The notes: generated by a model not told the origin, from the letters alone. Numbered from the stretch's first letter, positions 47,677 through 53,861 are shown. The stretch: DNA of 55,773 nt from an uncultured Lachnospiraceae bacterium (GCA_945919075.1 CAMEIX010000022.1:1-55773), one strand, 5' to 3'. Numbers and translations: made by a program.

Positions 47677-48230
47677 ACATATGCGCGCCTTATAAACTAC
47701 CTATCCCGAACACCAGGAAACTATTTACTTCCGGCACACTATCCGCTACCCACCGACTATCGCAATCACGGTGTAGTCTTATCTCCGCGGATAAAGTTTT
47801 CTGCGGTTGCTCTTGCGAGAATCTGCAAACCGCCATTCGGTAGAAAATTCACTTTGCAGGGGCTTTACAATCTATGCAAAGCATATCTCTGTGAATTATA
47901 TTTCCCACAATACTCAACGCCCCTGCTATGAAACCATAACAGTGTTTGATTCTTGCGGTACTAATTCCGCATATCGGAATCGAACAGAAAATAGTACGGA
48001 ATCGCTGTCAAACCTGCTGACCGTTTTCTCCCTTTGCGGAACGTCCATTTTATGACTGCAAGGACTGTGCAGTTATCGCATAACCACCTACCAGATAGAC
48101 AGCTTGCGTCAAACCAACCATAAATGGTTAGCTGAAAGCCGCCGGACGGTCTTGCACCATCCTTAACAGAAACTCCTAACGGCTAAAAATGGGTAACCAA
48201 ATGGGTAAGCGGAAACATTCATCATGCAAA
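47677..48230 (-). ncRNA. large structured non-coding RNA, ROOL/GOLLD-class candidate
   Basis: About 550 bases without a credible protein gene on either strand, filled with stems. Examples, plus-strand coordinates: GCAGGGGC (47856-47863) with GCCCCTGC (47919-47926); GTACTA (47958-47963) with TAGTAC (47992-47997) enclosing the hairpin ATTCCG-CATAT-CGGAAT (47964-47980); GCGGTT (47803-47808) with AACCGC (47828-47833) enclosing CTC-TTGC-GAG; ACTGCA (48055-48060) with TGCAGT (48068-48073); GTTAT-CGC-ATAAC (48072-48084); AACCA-TAAA-TGGTT (48116-48129); GGACGG with CCATCC (48144-48162). A 10-mer AAATGGGTAA is repeated at its right edge. Location beside phage tRNAs, size and density of stems are what is known for ROOL (about 580 nt) and GOLLD RNAs of Firmicutes phages. 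The class call is inferred. Confidence 0.6.
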
Positions 48231-48231
48231 C

Positions 48232-48312
48232 GCCGTGCACACGATTCGAACGTGCAAGTCTTTTCAGACCAACGGTTTTCAAGACCGCTCCCTCACCACC
48301 CGGACACACGGC
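48232..48312 (-). tRNA. tRNA-Ser (TGA)
   Basis: Acceptor GCCGTGT/GCACGGC, anticodon stem GCGGT-CTTGAAA-ACCGT with anticodon TGA, long variable arm GGTCTGAAAAGACT, and T arm GCACG-TTCGAAT-CGTGT. 81 bases; no encoded CCA. It reads UCA codons. Confidence 0.9.
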
Positions 48313-48434
48313 AGAGTTAAAGTTATTCACGGTTTCGTTTACTTGGAACGGTCAAACTTTTTCATTACTTCTCAAACCAAGCGGAATTGTATCTGCTACT
48401 CAAACAGAAACTACAGTGCATCCGTCAACACGCC

Positions 48435-48516
48435 GCAGAGTATAGGACTCGAACCTATAAGCCATTTCTGGCCGACACATTAGCAATGTGCTCCAATACC
48501 ATTATGGGAACTCTGC
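48435..48516 (-). tRNA. tRNA-Ser (GCT)
   Basis: Acceptor GCAGAGT/ACTCTGC, anticodon stem GCACA-TTGCTAA-TGTGT with anticodon GCT, long variable arm GGCCAGAAATGGCT, T arm ATAGG-TTCGAGT-CCTAT. 82 bases, no encoded CCA. The 122 bases between this and the tRNA-Ser(TGA) gene (48313-48434) hold no gene I can support. Confidence 0.92.
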
Positions 48517-48615
48517 AAACGGGAGCCATATTACACAAACGGCTCCCATGATCTTATAATAGCCGAGTTGTTTTTCAGACCAACCATGCTGAATTATAGT
48601 TTTGTGGGTTTTCGA

Positions 48616-48804
48616 TCAATAATCTAACACCGCATGGAAGGTCTTTCCGGGGACTTCGTGCCTCGACGGTATGGCCGGATATGCAAACCCTAACATATCT
48701 ACGCCATACTTTCTGTCCACTGATTTTCTGGACTTCATAAAAATTTCAATTCCAATCCAGATTGCGAGATGAAAAACAATCAAACCATATGTAGTTATAA
48801 TCAT
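48616..48804 (-). CDS. small membrane protein, 62 aa
   Basis: Start at the ATG at 48804 (MIITTYGLIVFHLAIWIGIE) behind GCGAGGGAGTTTTG. One N-terminal membrane helix, then a basic segment (FMKSRKSVDRKYGVDMLGFA) and a short tail. It lies between tRNA-Phe and tRNA-Ser(GCT). Unknown function; small membrane proteins are frequent passengers in phage tRNA regions. Confidence 0.6.
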   Translation of the reverse strand: MIITTYGLIVFHLAIWIGIEIFMKSRKSVDRKYGVDMLGFAYPAIPSRHEVPGKTFHAVLDY

Positions 48805-48853
48805 CAAAACTCCCTCGCTTTCCGAATTAGGATTTGTGCGGGTGTCCCGCAAT

Positions 48854-48925
48854 GGGAAGTGTAGGTTCCGACCCTACCTCTGCGGATTTTCAGTCCGCCG
48901 CTTTCACCAGATTAGCTTACTTCCC
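48854..48925 (-). tRNA. tRNA-Phe (GAA)
   Basis: Acceptor GGGAAGT/ACTTCCC, D arm GCT-AATCTGGTGAA-AGC, anticodon arm GCGGA-CTGAAAA-TCCGC with anticodon GAA, and T arm GTAGG-GTCGGAA-CCTAC. 72 bases. The T loop begins GTC instead of TTC, a departure from consensus. It starts one base into the end of the upstream gene. Confidence 0.88.
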
Positions 48926-49263
48926 TAATTTTCCGGCATATAATACACAATCTCGTTGTATGTAGTGATTCCAGTGTCTGGCTTATCCATTGCGATTACA
49001 TGCATATTTAGATTTGCGGAACCGATAAATGGTTTTGTCTGATCTTCGGTCAGATTTGTTGTAATAATTCCGACTGGAGCATAAGCATTGTGAATATCCT
49101 CGAATACTTCTCTTGCACGTTCCTGCGATTCGTACTTTCCAAGAACAATCACCTCTGCCTGGTTTGCATACGGATAGGCATATATCAAACTACCATTGCA
49201 GATTTTCAAAATCACATTGTCAAATTCAACGGATATGTCTCTGTTCTGGGAAATAATTCTCAT
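48925..49263 (-). CDS. conserved phage protein, 112 aa
   Basis: MRIISQNRDISVEFDNVILK behind GGAGAAACAATT, then GSLIYAYPYANQAEVIVLGK and YESQERAREVFEDIHNAYAP. The 'mriiSQng..dipye...l.i....I.a.......v.lg.Yst.e.A..v...i..a' frame is widespread in Firmicutes phages; no function known. Ends at the base next to tRNA-Phe. Confidence 0.7.
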   Translation of the reverse strand: MRIISQNRDISVEFDNVILKICNGSLIYAYPYANQAEVIVLGKYESQERAREVFEDIHNAYAPVGIITTNLTEDQTKPFIGSANLNMHVIAMDKPDTGITTYNEIVYYMPEN

Positions 49264-49360
49264 AATTGTTTCTCCAAAAAGCCCTTTTTTTGTTTTAAAA
49301 ATTTTTGAAAACTCGTTATCGAACGTAACTTTGGAATTTTATCGGATGTGTGATAAAAAA

Positions 49361-49531
49361 TTACTCTTTTGCACTTAAGTAAATAAACGGGATGAATAAA
49401 ATAATCATAATATTATCTACTATTCTTGGTTGAACATAGCCGTAAATAAATATTTCTAACATATTCCATATCCCACATAGCATTACTGTTTCTATTACTG
49501 TTTTAATTATTGCATTTATCGTTTTTCTCAA
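49361..49531 (-). CDS. small membrane protein, 56 aa
   Basis: A TTG start at 49531 behind CGGAGGAATCGTTCA. Product RKTINAIIKTVIETVMLCGI ... YGYVQPRIVDNIMIILFIPF, with two membrane helices. The frame continues upstream to 49627 through a GC-rich stretch that looks like a non-coding site, so a longer protein is less likely. Unknown function. Confidence 0.5.
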   Translation of the reverse strand: MRKTINAIIKTVIETVMLCGIWNMLEIFIYGYVQPRIVDNIMIILFIPFIYLSAKE

Positions 49532-49554
49532 TGAACGATTCCTCCGTATCGGAA

Positions 49555-49650
49555 AAGCGTTTTTTATTTTTTCGGTGGTTACGGGACTGAGTTGTGCCGT
49601 CCGGGTCCGTTCACACCAGACCCCCACCCCGGCATCTTTTCAACTGTTCG
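49555..49650. other. GC-rich site, possible packaging (cos/pac) region
   Basis: Within AT-rich DNA, a 60-base GC-rich island (49575-49640) with GTTACGGGACTGAG, GTCCGGGTCCGTTC and a run of cytosines (ACCCCCACCCC), no gene of its own, and next to the probable small terminase gene. Cos or pac sites are usually found beside that gene. From 49651 to 49784 I see only an AT-rich stretch with nothing to annotate. Confidence 0.35.
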
Positions 49651-49784
49651 CGAAATAGATATTTTGTGAATAGTTGATTGACATTTCTTTAACTATCCAG
49701 TGTTTATGCGGTTTTCAAGGTTTTTTCAATGTTCTCCGTGCTCTCTCTTTCACTATTGATATTGTGCAATTTGACGAAAAATTA

Positions 49785-50372
49785 TTAAAAATCCGGCAAA
49801 ACATCCCCAGGAAGTGCCGTTTGTGCTCCATAATCTGCAGCGATCTGCTCCGCTGTCCTGTGTTGCTCCTGGTTTACCACTGGAACAGGCGCAGTCTCAA
49901 CCATGCCATCAACCGCTTTGCATAAAAAAATGCCGCCAACGTTACCAGATGCGGCGCTTTTATAGCGTCCGAGTCTGCATTCATCTTGCCATTTTTTAAT
50001 CGTGTCGGAACGCGAAGAACCGAGTTTCTCGCTGAAATCGTCCTTTCTTGTCTCTCCATTCATCCAAGAATATATAGTATCTCTATGTACTCCTATGAGT
50101 AAGCTAAACTCTTCTATAGTTGGTTTTTGCATATACTTATATACTAATTCGGTATATACTTCCCATATATTATTTAATATATCTATATCCTCATATATGG
50201 TTTTATCAAAATTAACGTTACGCCTTATGTATTTAATTAACCCAGTAAATACACTACTGGTATAAATATCATCTGGATTTCTTAATGTGCCTATATATTC
50301 ATCAGCATAATAAAACATATTGTTGGTGTATATTTCTGCACCATTTGAAGCTACTACAGTATTATTTTTCAT
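49785..50372 (-). CDS. terminase small subunit-like protein, 195 aa
   Basis: Behind AGGA GGTGTATATAATAC. An N-terminal helical part (NNTVVASNGAEIYTNNMFYY), then an HTH-like segment (EEFSLLIGVHRDTIYSWMNG) and 'SSRSDTIKKWQDECRLGRYK' followed by SAASGNVGGIFLCKAVDGMV. The 'LA..lGvSrdTiy.W..g', '..ik.W...c......a..gnvG.iF.lKa..gm.e' frame is that of small DNA-packaging subunits in Clostridia phages. It would recognise the packaging site. The proline/glutamine-rich C-terminus is variable. Confidence 0.7.
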   Translation of the reverse strand: MKNNTVVASNGAEIYTNNMFYYADEYIGTLRNPDDIYTSSVFTGLIKYIRRNVNFDKTIYEDIDILNNIWEVYTELVYKYMQKPTIEEFSLLIGVHRDTIYSWMNGETRKDDFSEKLGSSRSDTIKKWQDECRLGRYKSAASGNVGGIFLCKAVDGMVETAPVPVVNQEQHRTAEQIAADYGAQTALPGDVLPDF

Positions 50373-50408
50373 GTATTATATACACCTCCTAAATGTCTAA
50401 ATAATATA

Positions 50409-50558
50409 TTACTTCAACCCGTCGCACTCTTTCCGTTCCTGATCCTGGCAGTTCGTACACTCTCCGAAGCAATCGCACATGTCTCCGATGCACTCGTCGC
50501 CTATATGCTCACATTCTCCGTCAACTTCATAAACACATTTGAATTTATCACACTTCAT
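50409..50558 (-). CDS. very Cys-rich small protein, 49 aa
   Basis: Start at the ATG at 50558 behind TTGGAGGGTTAGAAA. Product MKCDKFKCVYEVDGECEHIG, continuing DECIGDMCDCFGECTNCQDQ and ECDGLK, with 10 cysteines in 49 residues. The pattern suggests a disulphide knot or a metal cluster. No membrane segment. It is between the terminase small subunit and the small RNA. I do not recognise it. Confidence 0.6.
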   Translation of the reverse strand: MKCDKFKCVYEVDGECEHIGDECIGDMCDCFGECTNCQDQERKECDGLK

Positions 50559-50581
50559 TTTCTAACCCTCCAAAATCCAAT

Positions 50582-50730
50582 AAAAAACGCCCTGGCACAT
50601 AAACAGATCTGTTGATGATCTGCTTACAGTGTCAAGGCGGCATCCGCTGGCTGTACTTCGTCACGCTCTCGTGGGCTGACGGTCACGCATACGGTCAAGG
50701 CTCCTGGAGCTCTCGCATGCGTGCATTATA
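50582..50730 (-). ncRNA. small structured RNA with its own promoter and terminator
   Basis: About 150 bases with no protein frame and three strong stems: CACGCAT (50684-50690) with ATGCGTG (50717-50723) enclosing GCTCC/GGAGC; CGTCA (50659-50663) with TGACG (50677-50681) enclosing CACG/CGTG; and a terminator-like 11-bp stem CGCCCTGGCAC (50588-50598) with GTGTCAAGGCG (50629-50639) followed by six T on the minus strand. A promoter lies directly upstream. No known RNA family recognised; it lies between the RHH regulator and the Cys-rich gene. Confidence 0.6.
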
Positions 50731-50766
50731 TTTAATTAAAAATATTATACTACTCTCTATGGCTAT

Positions 50767-50797
50767 ATTATAAAACACAATAATATAAACATGTCAA
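50767..50797 (-). promoter_or_regulatory. promoter of the small RNA
   Basis: On the minus strand TTGACA (50792-50797) and TATAAT (50767-50772) with 19 bases between, immediately after the stop of the RHH gene. A second TATAAT (50744-50749) lies closer to the RNA. Confidence 0.5.
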
Positions 50798-50804
50798 GCA
50801 ACAT

Positions 50805-51122
50805 TTACATAAACGGCGGCAGATCTTCCGGGCGGTCCTGCGTCTGCTCTTCCTGCTCTGGTAGCTGATCAGGTGCAGCGGACCCGGAACCGTTCAACAC
50901 CTTTTCGGCTGCTTCCATGACTGCGTCACGGCAAAATGCATTTAACGAAACGCCTGCGGATTTTGCGGCTGCTTCAACCTCTGCTTTCTTTCCGGCCGGT
51001 ACTGTAAAATTAAGCCGGTCATATTTTCCAGCTAAATATTCATTCTGCTTTTTATATCTATCTTTTAGCTTTCTATCTGATTCTATTAATTTATTTAATT
51101 CTTCTTCGCTTATCTTTGCCAT
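50805..51122 (-). CDS. ribbon-helix-helix (Arc-like) regulator, 105 aa
   Basis: Behind GGAAGTGATTAA. The RHH core is KYDRLNFTVPAGKKAEVEAA followed by AAKSAGVSLNAFCRDAVMEA; an N-terminal charged helix precedes it, and an acidic proline-rich tail (DQLPEQEEQTQDRPEDLPPF) follows. RHH proteins bind repeated sites as dimers of dimers. It faces four plus-strand genes across an intergenic region full of TGTAGTTATTAAC repeats, which are probably its operators. Confidence 0.8.
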   Translation of the reverse strand: MAKISEEELNKLIESDRKLKDRYKKQNEYLAGKYDRLNFTVPAGKKAEVEAAAKSAGVSLNAFCRDAVMEAAEKVLNGSGSAAPDQLPEQEEQTQDRPEDLPPFM

Positions 51123-51144
51123 TTAATCACTTCCATTTCTAAAG

Positions 51145-51321
51145 TGTAGTTGTTAACTACATTAAGAATAGCATTAATAAATTACTCCGTCAAGTTATAT
51201 TATTAACTGTATTGTTTAACTACATTTCACAAAATACTTTAATATTATTTGTGCAAACTTCCGAAAATGTAGTTATTAACTTATTTTATTAACTTTTCTA
51301 TTGATTTTGTAGTTATTAACT
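51145..51321. repeat. TGTAGTTATTAAC operator repeats
   Basis: TGTAGTTATTAACT at 51268-51281 and 51308-51321 (40 bases apart, four helical turns), palindrome TGTAGTT-GTT-AACTACA at 51145-51161, and GTTTAACTACA at 51214-51224 in the opposite orientation. All are in the 250-base region between the RHH gene and the first plus-strand gene. Confidence 0.75.
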
Positions 51322-51375
51322 GTTATGATTAACTCAACAAATAAAACACGAACCAAACCACAGGAGGAAAACACA

Positions 51376-51525
51376 ATGAGAAAATTCAAAATTACAGTAG
51401 AAAGCAAAAAACACTTTGACAGCCTTATAAGAGATTTTAGAAACAACGGTTTTATGTTAGTAACATACGGAAAAAGGCTTGCAGAGTTGCAAACCGAAAC
51501 TGAATTTGTAACAATTGAATACTAA
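51376..51525 (+). CDS. small protein, 49 aa (DUF2693-like shape)
   Basis: The ATG at 51376 follows CACAGGAGGAAAACACA. Product MRKFKITVESKKHFDSLIRD, then FRNNGFMLVTYGKRLAELQT and ending in a short beta strand. The shape (a beta-hairpin-helix in about 50 residues with GFMLVTYGKRLAE) is that of small phage/plasmid proteins such as DUF2693. It is the first gene after the operator repeats, and is followed by a structured RNA element. Function unknown. Confidence 0.65.
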   Translation: MRKFKITVESKKHFDSLIRDFRNNGFMLVTYGKRLAELQTETEFVTIEY

Positions 51526-51589
51526 GCCGAAACGCTCCGACCTCTGGAGCGTCCACCGTGGGACGGTCTCCCGGTGCTGATGATGGCAG
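51526..51589 (+). ncRNA. structured RNA leader element, copy A
   Basis: Starts at the base after the stop of the 51376 gene. GCCGAA, then hairpin ACGCTCC-GACCTCT-GGAGCGT, one C, hairpin CACCG...CGGTG, then CTGATGATGGCAG, whose GGC can pair with the initial GCC to form a three-way junction. Copy B at 51998-52058 has the same frame with different stem sequences. Confidence 0.65.
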
Positions 51590-51607
51590 ACCAGAAAGGA
51601 AATGAAT

Positions 51608-51997
51608 ATGGAAGGTTTTAATATTATTGATGGAAAAATTTATAATAAGACATGTTTTAACGAAAAAATTGACGTTTTCGAGATTGTGGAGAAAATCCCG
51701 GCCGGATTTTTCGTTTGGAACATCGGCGAAAATATGGGAAGTAATGAATATATACCACTCGCGCAGGATTTACACCCGGAAGACAAAGAAAATTATGAAA
51801 TTAATACAAGCACATTAAAAGCTATTAAATTAATCCCCGAAGAAGTAAACGCATTGAGACACGCGGCAAGCTGGGGAGTGAATAACAAAGCTAACGCAGA
51901 AAAAGCCTTGAAGAGCAAAAGAACCGGATACAATGCAGACCGGAAAAGAAAAGAAGCCGCCGCAACAATTGAAATATTCAACAGAATTACAGCATAA
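51608..51997 (+). CDS. small protein, 129 aa
   Basis: The ATG at 51608 (MEGFNIIDGKIYNKTCFNEK) is preferred over the one two codons upstream, because the ribosome site AGAAAGGA is better spaced. Product continues EKIPAGFFVWNIGENMGSNE and YIPLAQDLHPEDKENYEINT, with a basic helical C-terminus (LKSKRTGYNADRKRKEAAAT). Mixed alpha/beta, no membrane segment. Plasmid- or phage-borne proteins of this kind are uncharacterised. Confidence 0.65.
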   Translation: MEGFNIIDGKIYNKTCFNEKIDVFEIVEKIPAGFFVWNIGENMGSNEYIPLAQDLHPEDKENYEINTSTLKAIKLIPEEVNALRHAASWGVNNKANAEKALKSKRTGYNADRKRKEAAATIEIFNRITA

Positions 51998-52058
51998 GCC
52001 GAAACGGTGGACTTCCCACCGTCCGCAGGAACTGCCCCACCTGCGCCGATGATGGCAG
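51998..52058 (+). ncRNA. structured RNA leader element, copy B
   Basis: Starts at the base after the stop of the 51608 gene. GCCGAA, hairpin ACGGTGG-ACTTC-CCACCGT, one C, hairpin CGCAGG...CCTGCG, then CCGATGATGGCAG. Both stems differ from copy A at several paired positions but stay complementary, which is covariation. Confidence 0.65.
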
Positions 52059-52088
52059 GGCGCGACACATGAAAGGATGGTTGATATT

Positions 52089-52349
52089 ATGAAGATTTTA
52101 CTTGAAAAATTGCAGAGATTAGAAAGAATGGAAGAAATCGCAAATCATGCACAGGCAGACTACGAAAGAGAACCAGAAAACGCAGAATATGAAGAAACTT
52201 TTGACAGAGCATATAAAAATGAATTTGAGGCATTTGTAATCCTTGCGAAATATATTGAATATATCACAGGCGGCGAAATTGATTTCATGACCGCAAAAAA
52301 GATAATACAAACCAGAAGAAGTGAGTTATTAAGTATTTTGTCAGCATAA
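52089..52349 (+). CDS. small helical protein, 86 aa
   Basis: Start chosen at 52089 (MKILLEKLQRLERMEEIANH); an ATG twelve bases upstream overlaps the ribosome site. Entirely helical and acidic (DYEREPENAEYEETFDRAYK) with a short C-terminal helix (TAKKIIQTRRSELLSIL). No family recognised. Follows RNA element B. Confidence 0.6.
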   Translation: MKILLEKLQRLERMEEIANHAQADYEREPENAEYEETFDRAYKNEFEAFVILAKYIEYITGGEIDFMTAKKIIQTRRSELLSILSA

Positions 52350-52350
52350 C

Positions 52351-52394
52351 AGCAAGAAGAAAGGCTTTTCCCGGGTTCGATTCCCGGGCTTGCT
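52351..52394 (+). ncRNA. tRNA acceptor/T-arm minihelix-like leader
   Basis: AGCAAG (52351-52356) and CTTGCT (52389-52394) form a six-base stem that stacks directly on CCCGGG-TTCGATT-CCCGGG (52370-52388), a perfect T-arm with consensus T loop. The D and anticodon arms are replaced by about 13 bases (AAGAAAGGCTTTT). It starts just after the stop of the 52089 gene and lies 45 bases before the next start codon. Confidence 0.6.
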
Positions 52395-52439
52395 TTACCT
52401 CAAAAGAGGACAGCGAACACACAGAAAGGTGGCGATATC

Positions 52440-52700
52440 ATGAGCAAGCAACCAACAATAATAAAGGTAAGACGCGGCATAAACGGCTTTAAATATTCCG
52501 CATGCGACGCAAACGGCTATTTTATTGGCAATTTTGTAAAACTGTCAGACGTTCGGAAACATTGGATCGTTGAAATCAGGCGCGGACAAGTGCAACTGAT
52601 CCGAGAGCTTGACCAGACGCCGGACATGTCACAAATTGAAGCGACACAACGCAACATAGAAACATTATTGAGAGCATACGCAAGGAGAAAAAGAAAATGA
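52440..52700 (+). CDS. small basic protein coupled to the integrase, 86 aa
   Basis: Behind AGAAAGGTGGCGATATC. Product MSKQPTIIKVRRGINGFKYS, then FVKLSDVRKHWIVEIRRGQV and an arginine-rich end (LLRAYARRKRK). Its stop overlaps the integrase ATG (ATGA), so both are co-translated. It could be a recombination directionality factor or a DNA-binding helper; the sequence does not match a clear excisionase. Confidence 0.65.
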   Translation: MSKQPTIIKVRRGINGFKYSACDANGYFIGNFVKLSDVRKHWIVEIRRGQVQLIRELDQTPDMSQIEATQRNIETLLRAYARRKRK

Positions 52701-53272
52701 ACAAAAGAACAATCGCATTAACCGATCAGCAATATATTGACATTATAACCGCCATTAAGAGCGGTTTTTGTCATGCAGGCAGGGAATATAAACCAAATGA
52801 CAGGATCGCAACGGCTCTCACCCTGGAAGCAAACCTTGGCTTGCGGATCAGTGACATTCTGCATCTTTGTTACTGCGATATCATCAAGGACGGCGACAGA
52901 TACCGGCTGAACATTTCCGAGATCAAGACCGGGAAAGAGAGAGCTTTTACCGTTCCAGTTGAAATCCGCGAATATATCAACAATTACAGATTAAGTCATC
53001 ACATGAGCGAACACCAACGGCTTTTTGACCTGTCAGAGCGACAGATCCAGAAGCACCTGCAGGCGGCTTGTGAATTTCTGGGATTGTCCGGAATATCAAC
53101 GCACAGTTTCCGGAAATACTTTGCAACTCAGATATATATAAATAACGGGTACAATATCGAGCTTGTGCGCCAGCTCCTGCAGCATTCCAGCGCGTCAGTG
53201 ACACAAAAATATATAGGCATACAGCAAAAGCAAGTCGAAGATGCTTTACAGAACCACATAAGGCTATTATAG
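52697..53272 (+). CDS. compact tyrosine recombinase (integrase), 191 aa
   Basis: Catalytic residues are visible: R50 (EANLGLRISDIL), K77 or K80 (SEIKTGK), H136-x2-R139 (THSFRKYFAT), H163 (LLQHSS) and Y172 (TQKYIGI). No N-terminal core-binding domain or arm-binding domain is present; with 191 residues it is about half the length of a standard phage integrase. It is beside the host tRNA-Leu 3' end, the expected att site, and reads toward it. Small recombinases of this type occur on Lachnospiraceae mobile elements. Confidence 0.85.
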   Translation: MNKRTIALTDQQYIDIITAIKSGFCHAGREYKPNDRIATALTLEANLGLRISDILHLCYCDIIKDGDRYRLNISEIKTGKERAFTVPVEIREYINNYRLSHHMSEHQRLFDLSERQIQKHLQAACEFLGLSGISTHSFRKYFATQIYINNGYNIELVRQLLQHSSASVTQKYIGIQQKQVEDALQNHIRLL

Positions 53273-53778
53273 GCGGACGCGATCCGCCTGCTTCCTGAAC
53301 CTTGACAATTAAATACAAACCGCATAGAATCGATTTTAAGCGCATTATTTGCTTTATCTGTTAGCTCTAGCTCAAAATCAAGAAATCAAAATTCGATCCG
53401 TTCAGGGTGTCCACAGAGGCATTTTATAGCCATACATGACAACCGCAAGCGATCTAATGATCTGACGGATCAAAACAAATGCTTTACCATGGTAAAGTTT
53501 TCAATTCATTTTTCAGAGGCGATCGTCTCGAAATCATCACCAAATTTTCCAACTTTTTAAAATCAAATCTTGTACCAAAAAATTAAGGTAGGGGGGGTAT
53601 CAAAATCGTTTACCTATATTTTTGCGCAAAAAAATAAACCGATTTATGGTCGATTTATCTTTTGTAAGCACTTGCACAGGACTCTCCTTTCCTGTGTATT
53701 TTTTTTGATTTTGATTACCTTTTTGATTACTTTTCGTAACTGACGTTTGAAAATGCCTTATTTTCTGGTAAATTTACT
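53273..53778. other. attachment-site region, 506 bases without genes
   Basis: From the integrase stop to tRNA-Leu. Contains a hairpin AGGCGGA-CGCGA-TCCGCCT (53271-53289), a perfect 16-base palindrome CTTTACCATGGTAAAG (53482-53497), a run of G (53587-53596), an intrinsic terminator CACAGG-loop-CCTGTG plus T run (53675-53706, plus strand), and two TTTTTGATTAC repeats near 53704-53730. The site where phage DNA meets chromosome is most likely at the tRNA-Leu 3' end, but the matching copy at the left end is outside the window. Confidence 0.5.
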
Positions 53779-53861
53779 GCGGAAGATGGGACTTGAACCC
53801 ACACGTCTATACCGACACAAGATCCTTAGTCTTGCCTGTCTGCCAATTCCAGCACTTCCGC
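53779..53861 (-). tRNA. tRNA-Leu (AAG), host gene and likely att site
   Basis: Acceptor GCGGAAG/CTTCCGC, anticodon arm CAAGA-CTAAGGA-TCTTG with anticodon AAG, long variable arm, T arm TGGG-TTCAAGT-CCCA. 83 bases. Its 3' end points into the phage region, the usual geometry of tRNA-integrated prophages. Confidence 0.93.

Noticed and set aside
47960..48052. A further tRNA reading (acceptor TTCCGCA/TGCGGAA with a TTCGATT loop)
   Set aside because: The T stem does not pair and no anticodon stem can be drawn; the bases fit better in the nested hairpins of the structured RNA.
48130..48190. A tRNA-Gly-like sequence with AGCCG/CGGCT ends and a GGTGCAAGACC loop
   Set aside because: Only about 48 bases between the ends; D and anticodon arms are absent. 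Treated as part of the large RNA.
47496..48483. Plus-strand open frames of 70-115 codons across the tRNA and structured RNA region
   Set aside because: They run straight through tRNA genes and perfect hairpins, have no ribosome sites and no protein-like composition.
52351..52394. The minihelix as the attB/attP core for tRNA-Leu
   Set aside because: Its sequence does not match the 3' end of the tRNA-Leu gene at 53779-53861, so it cannot be the core for that site.
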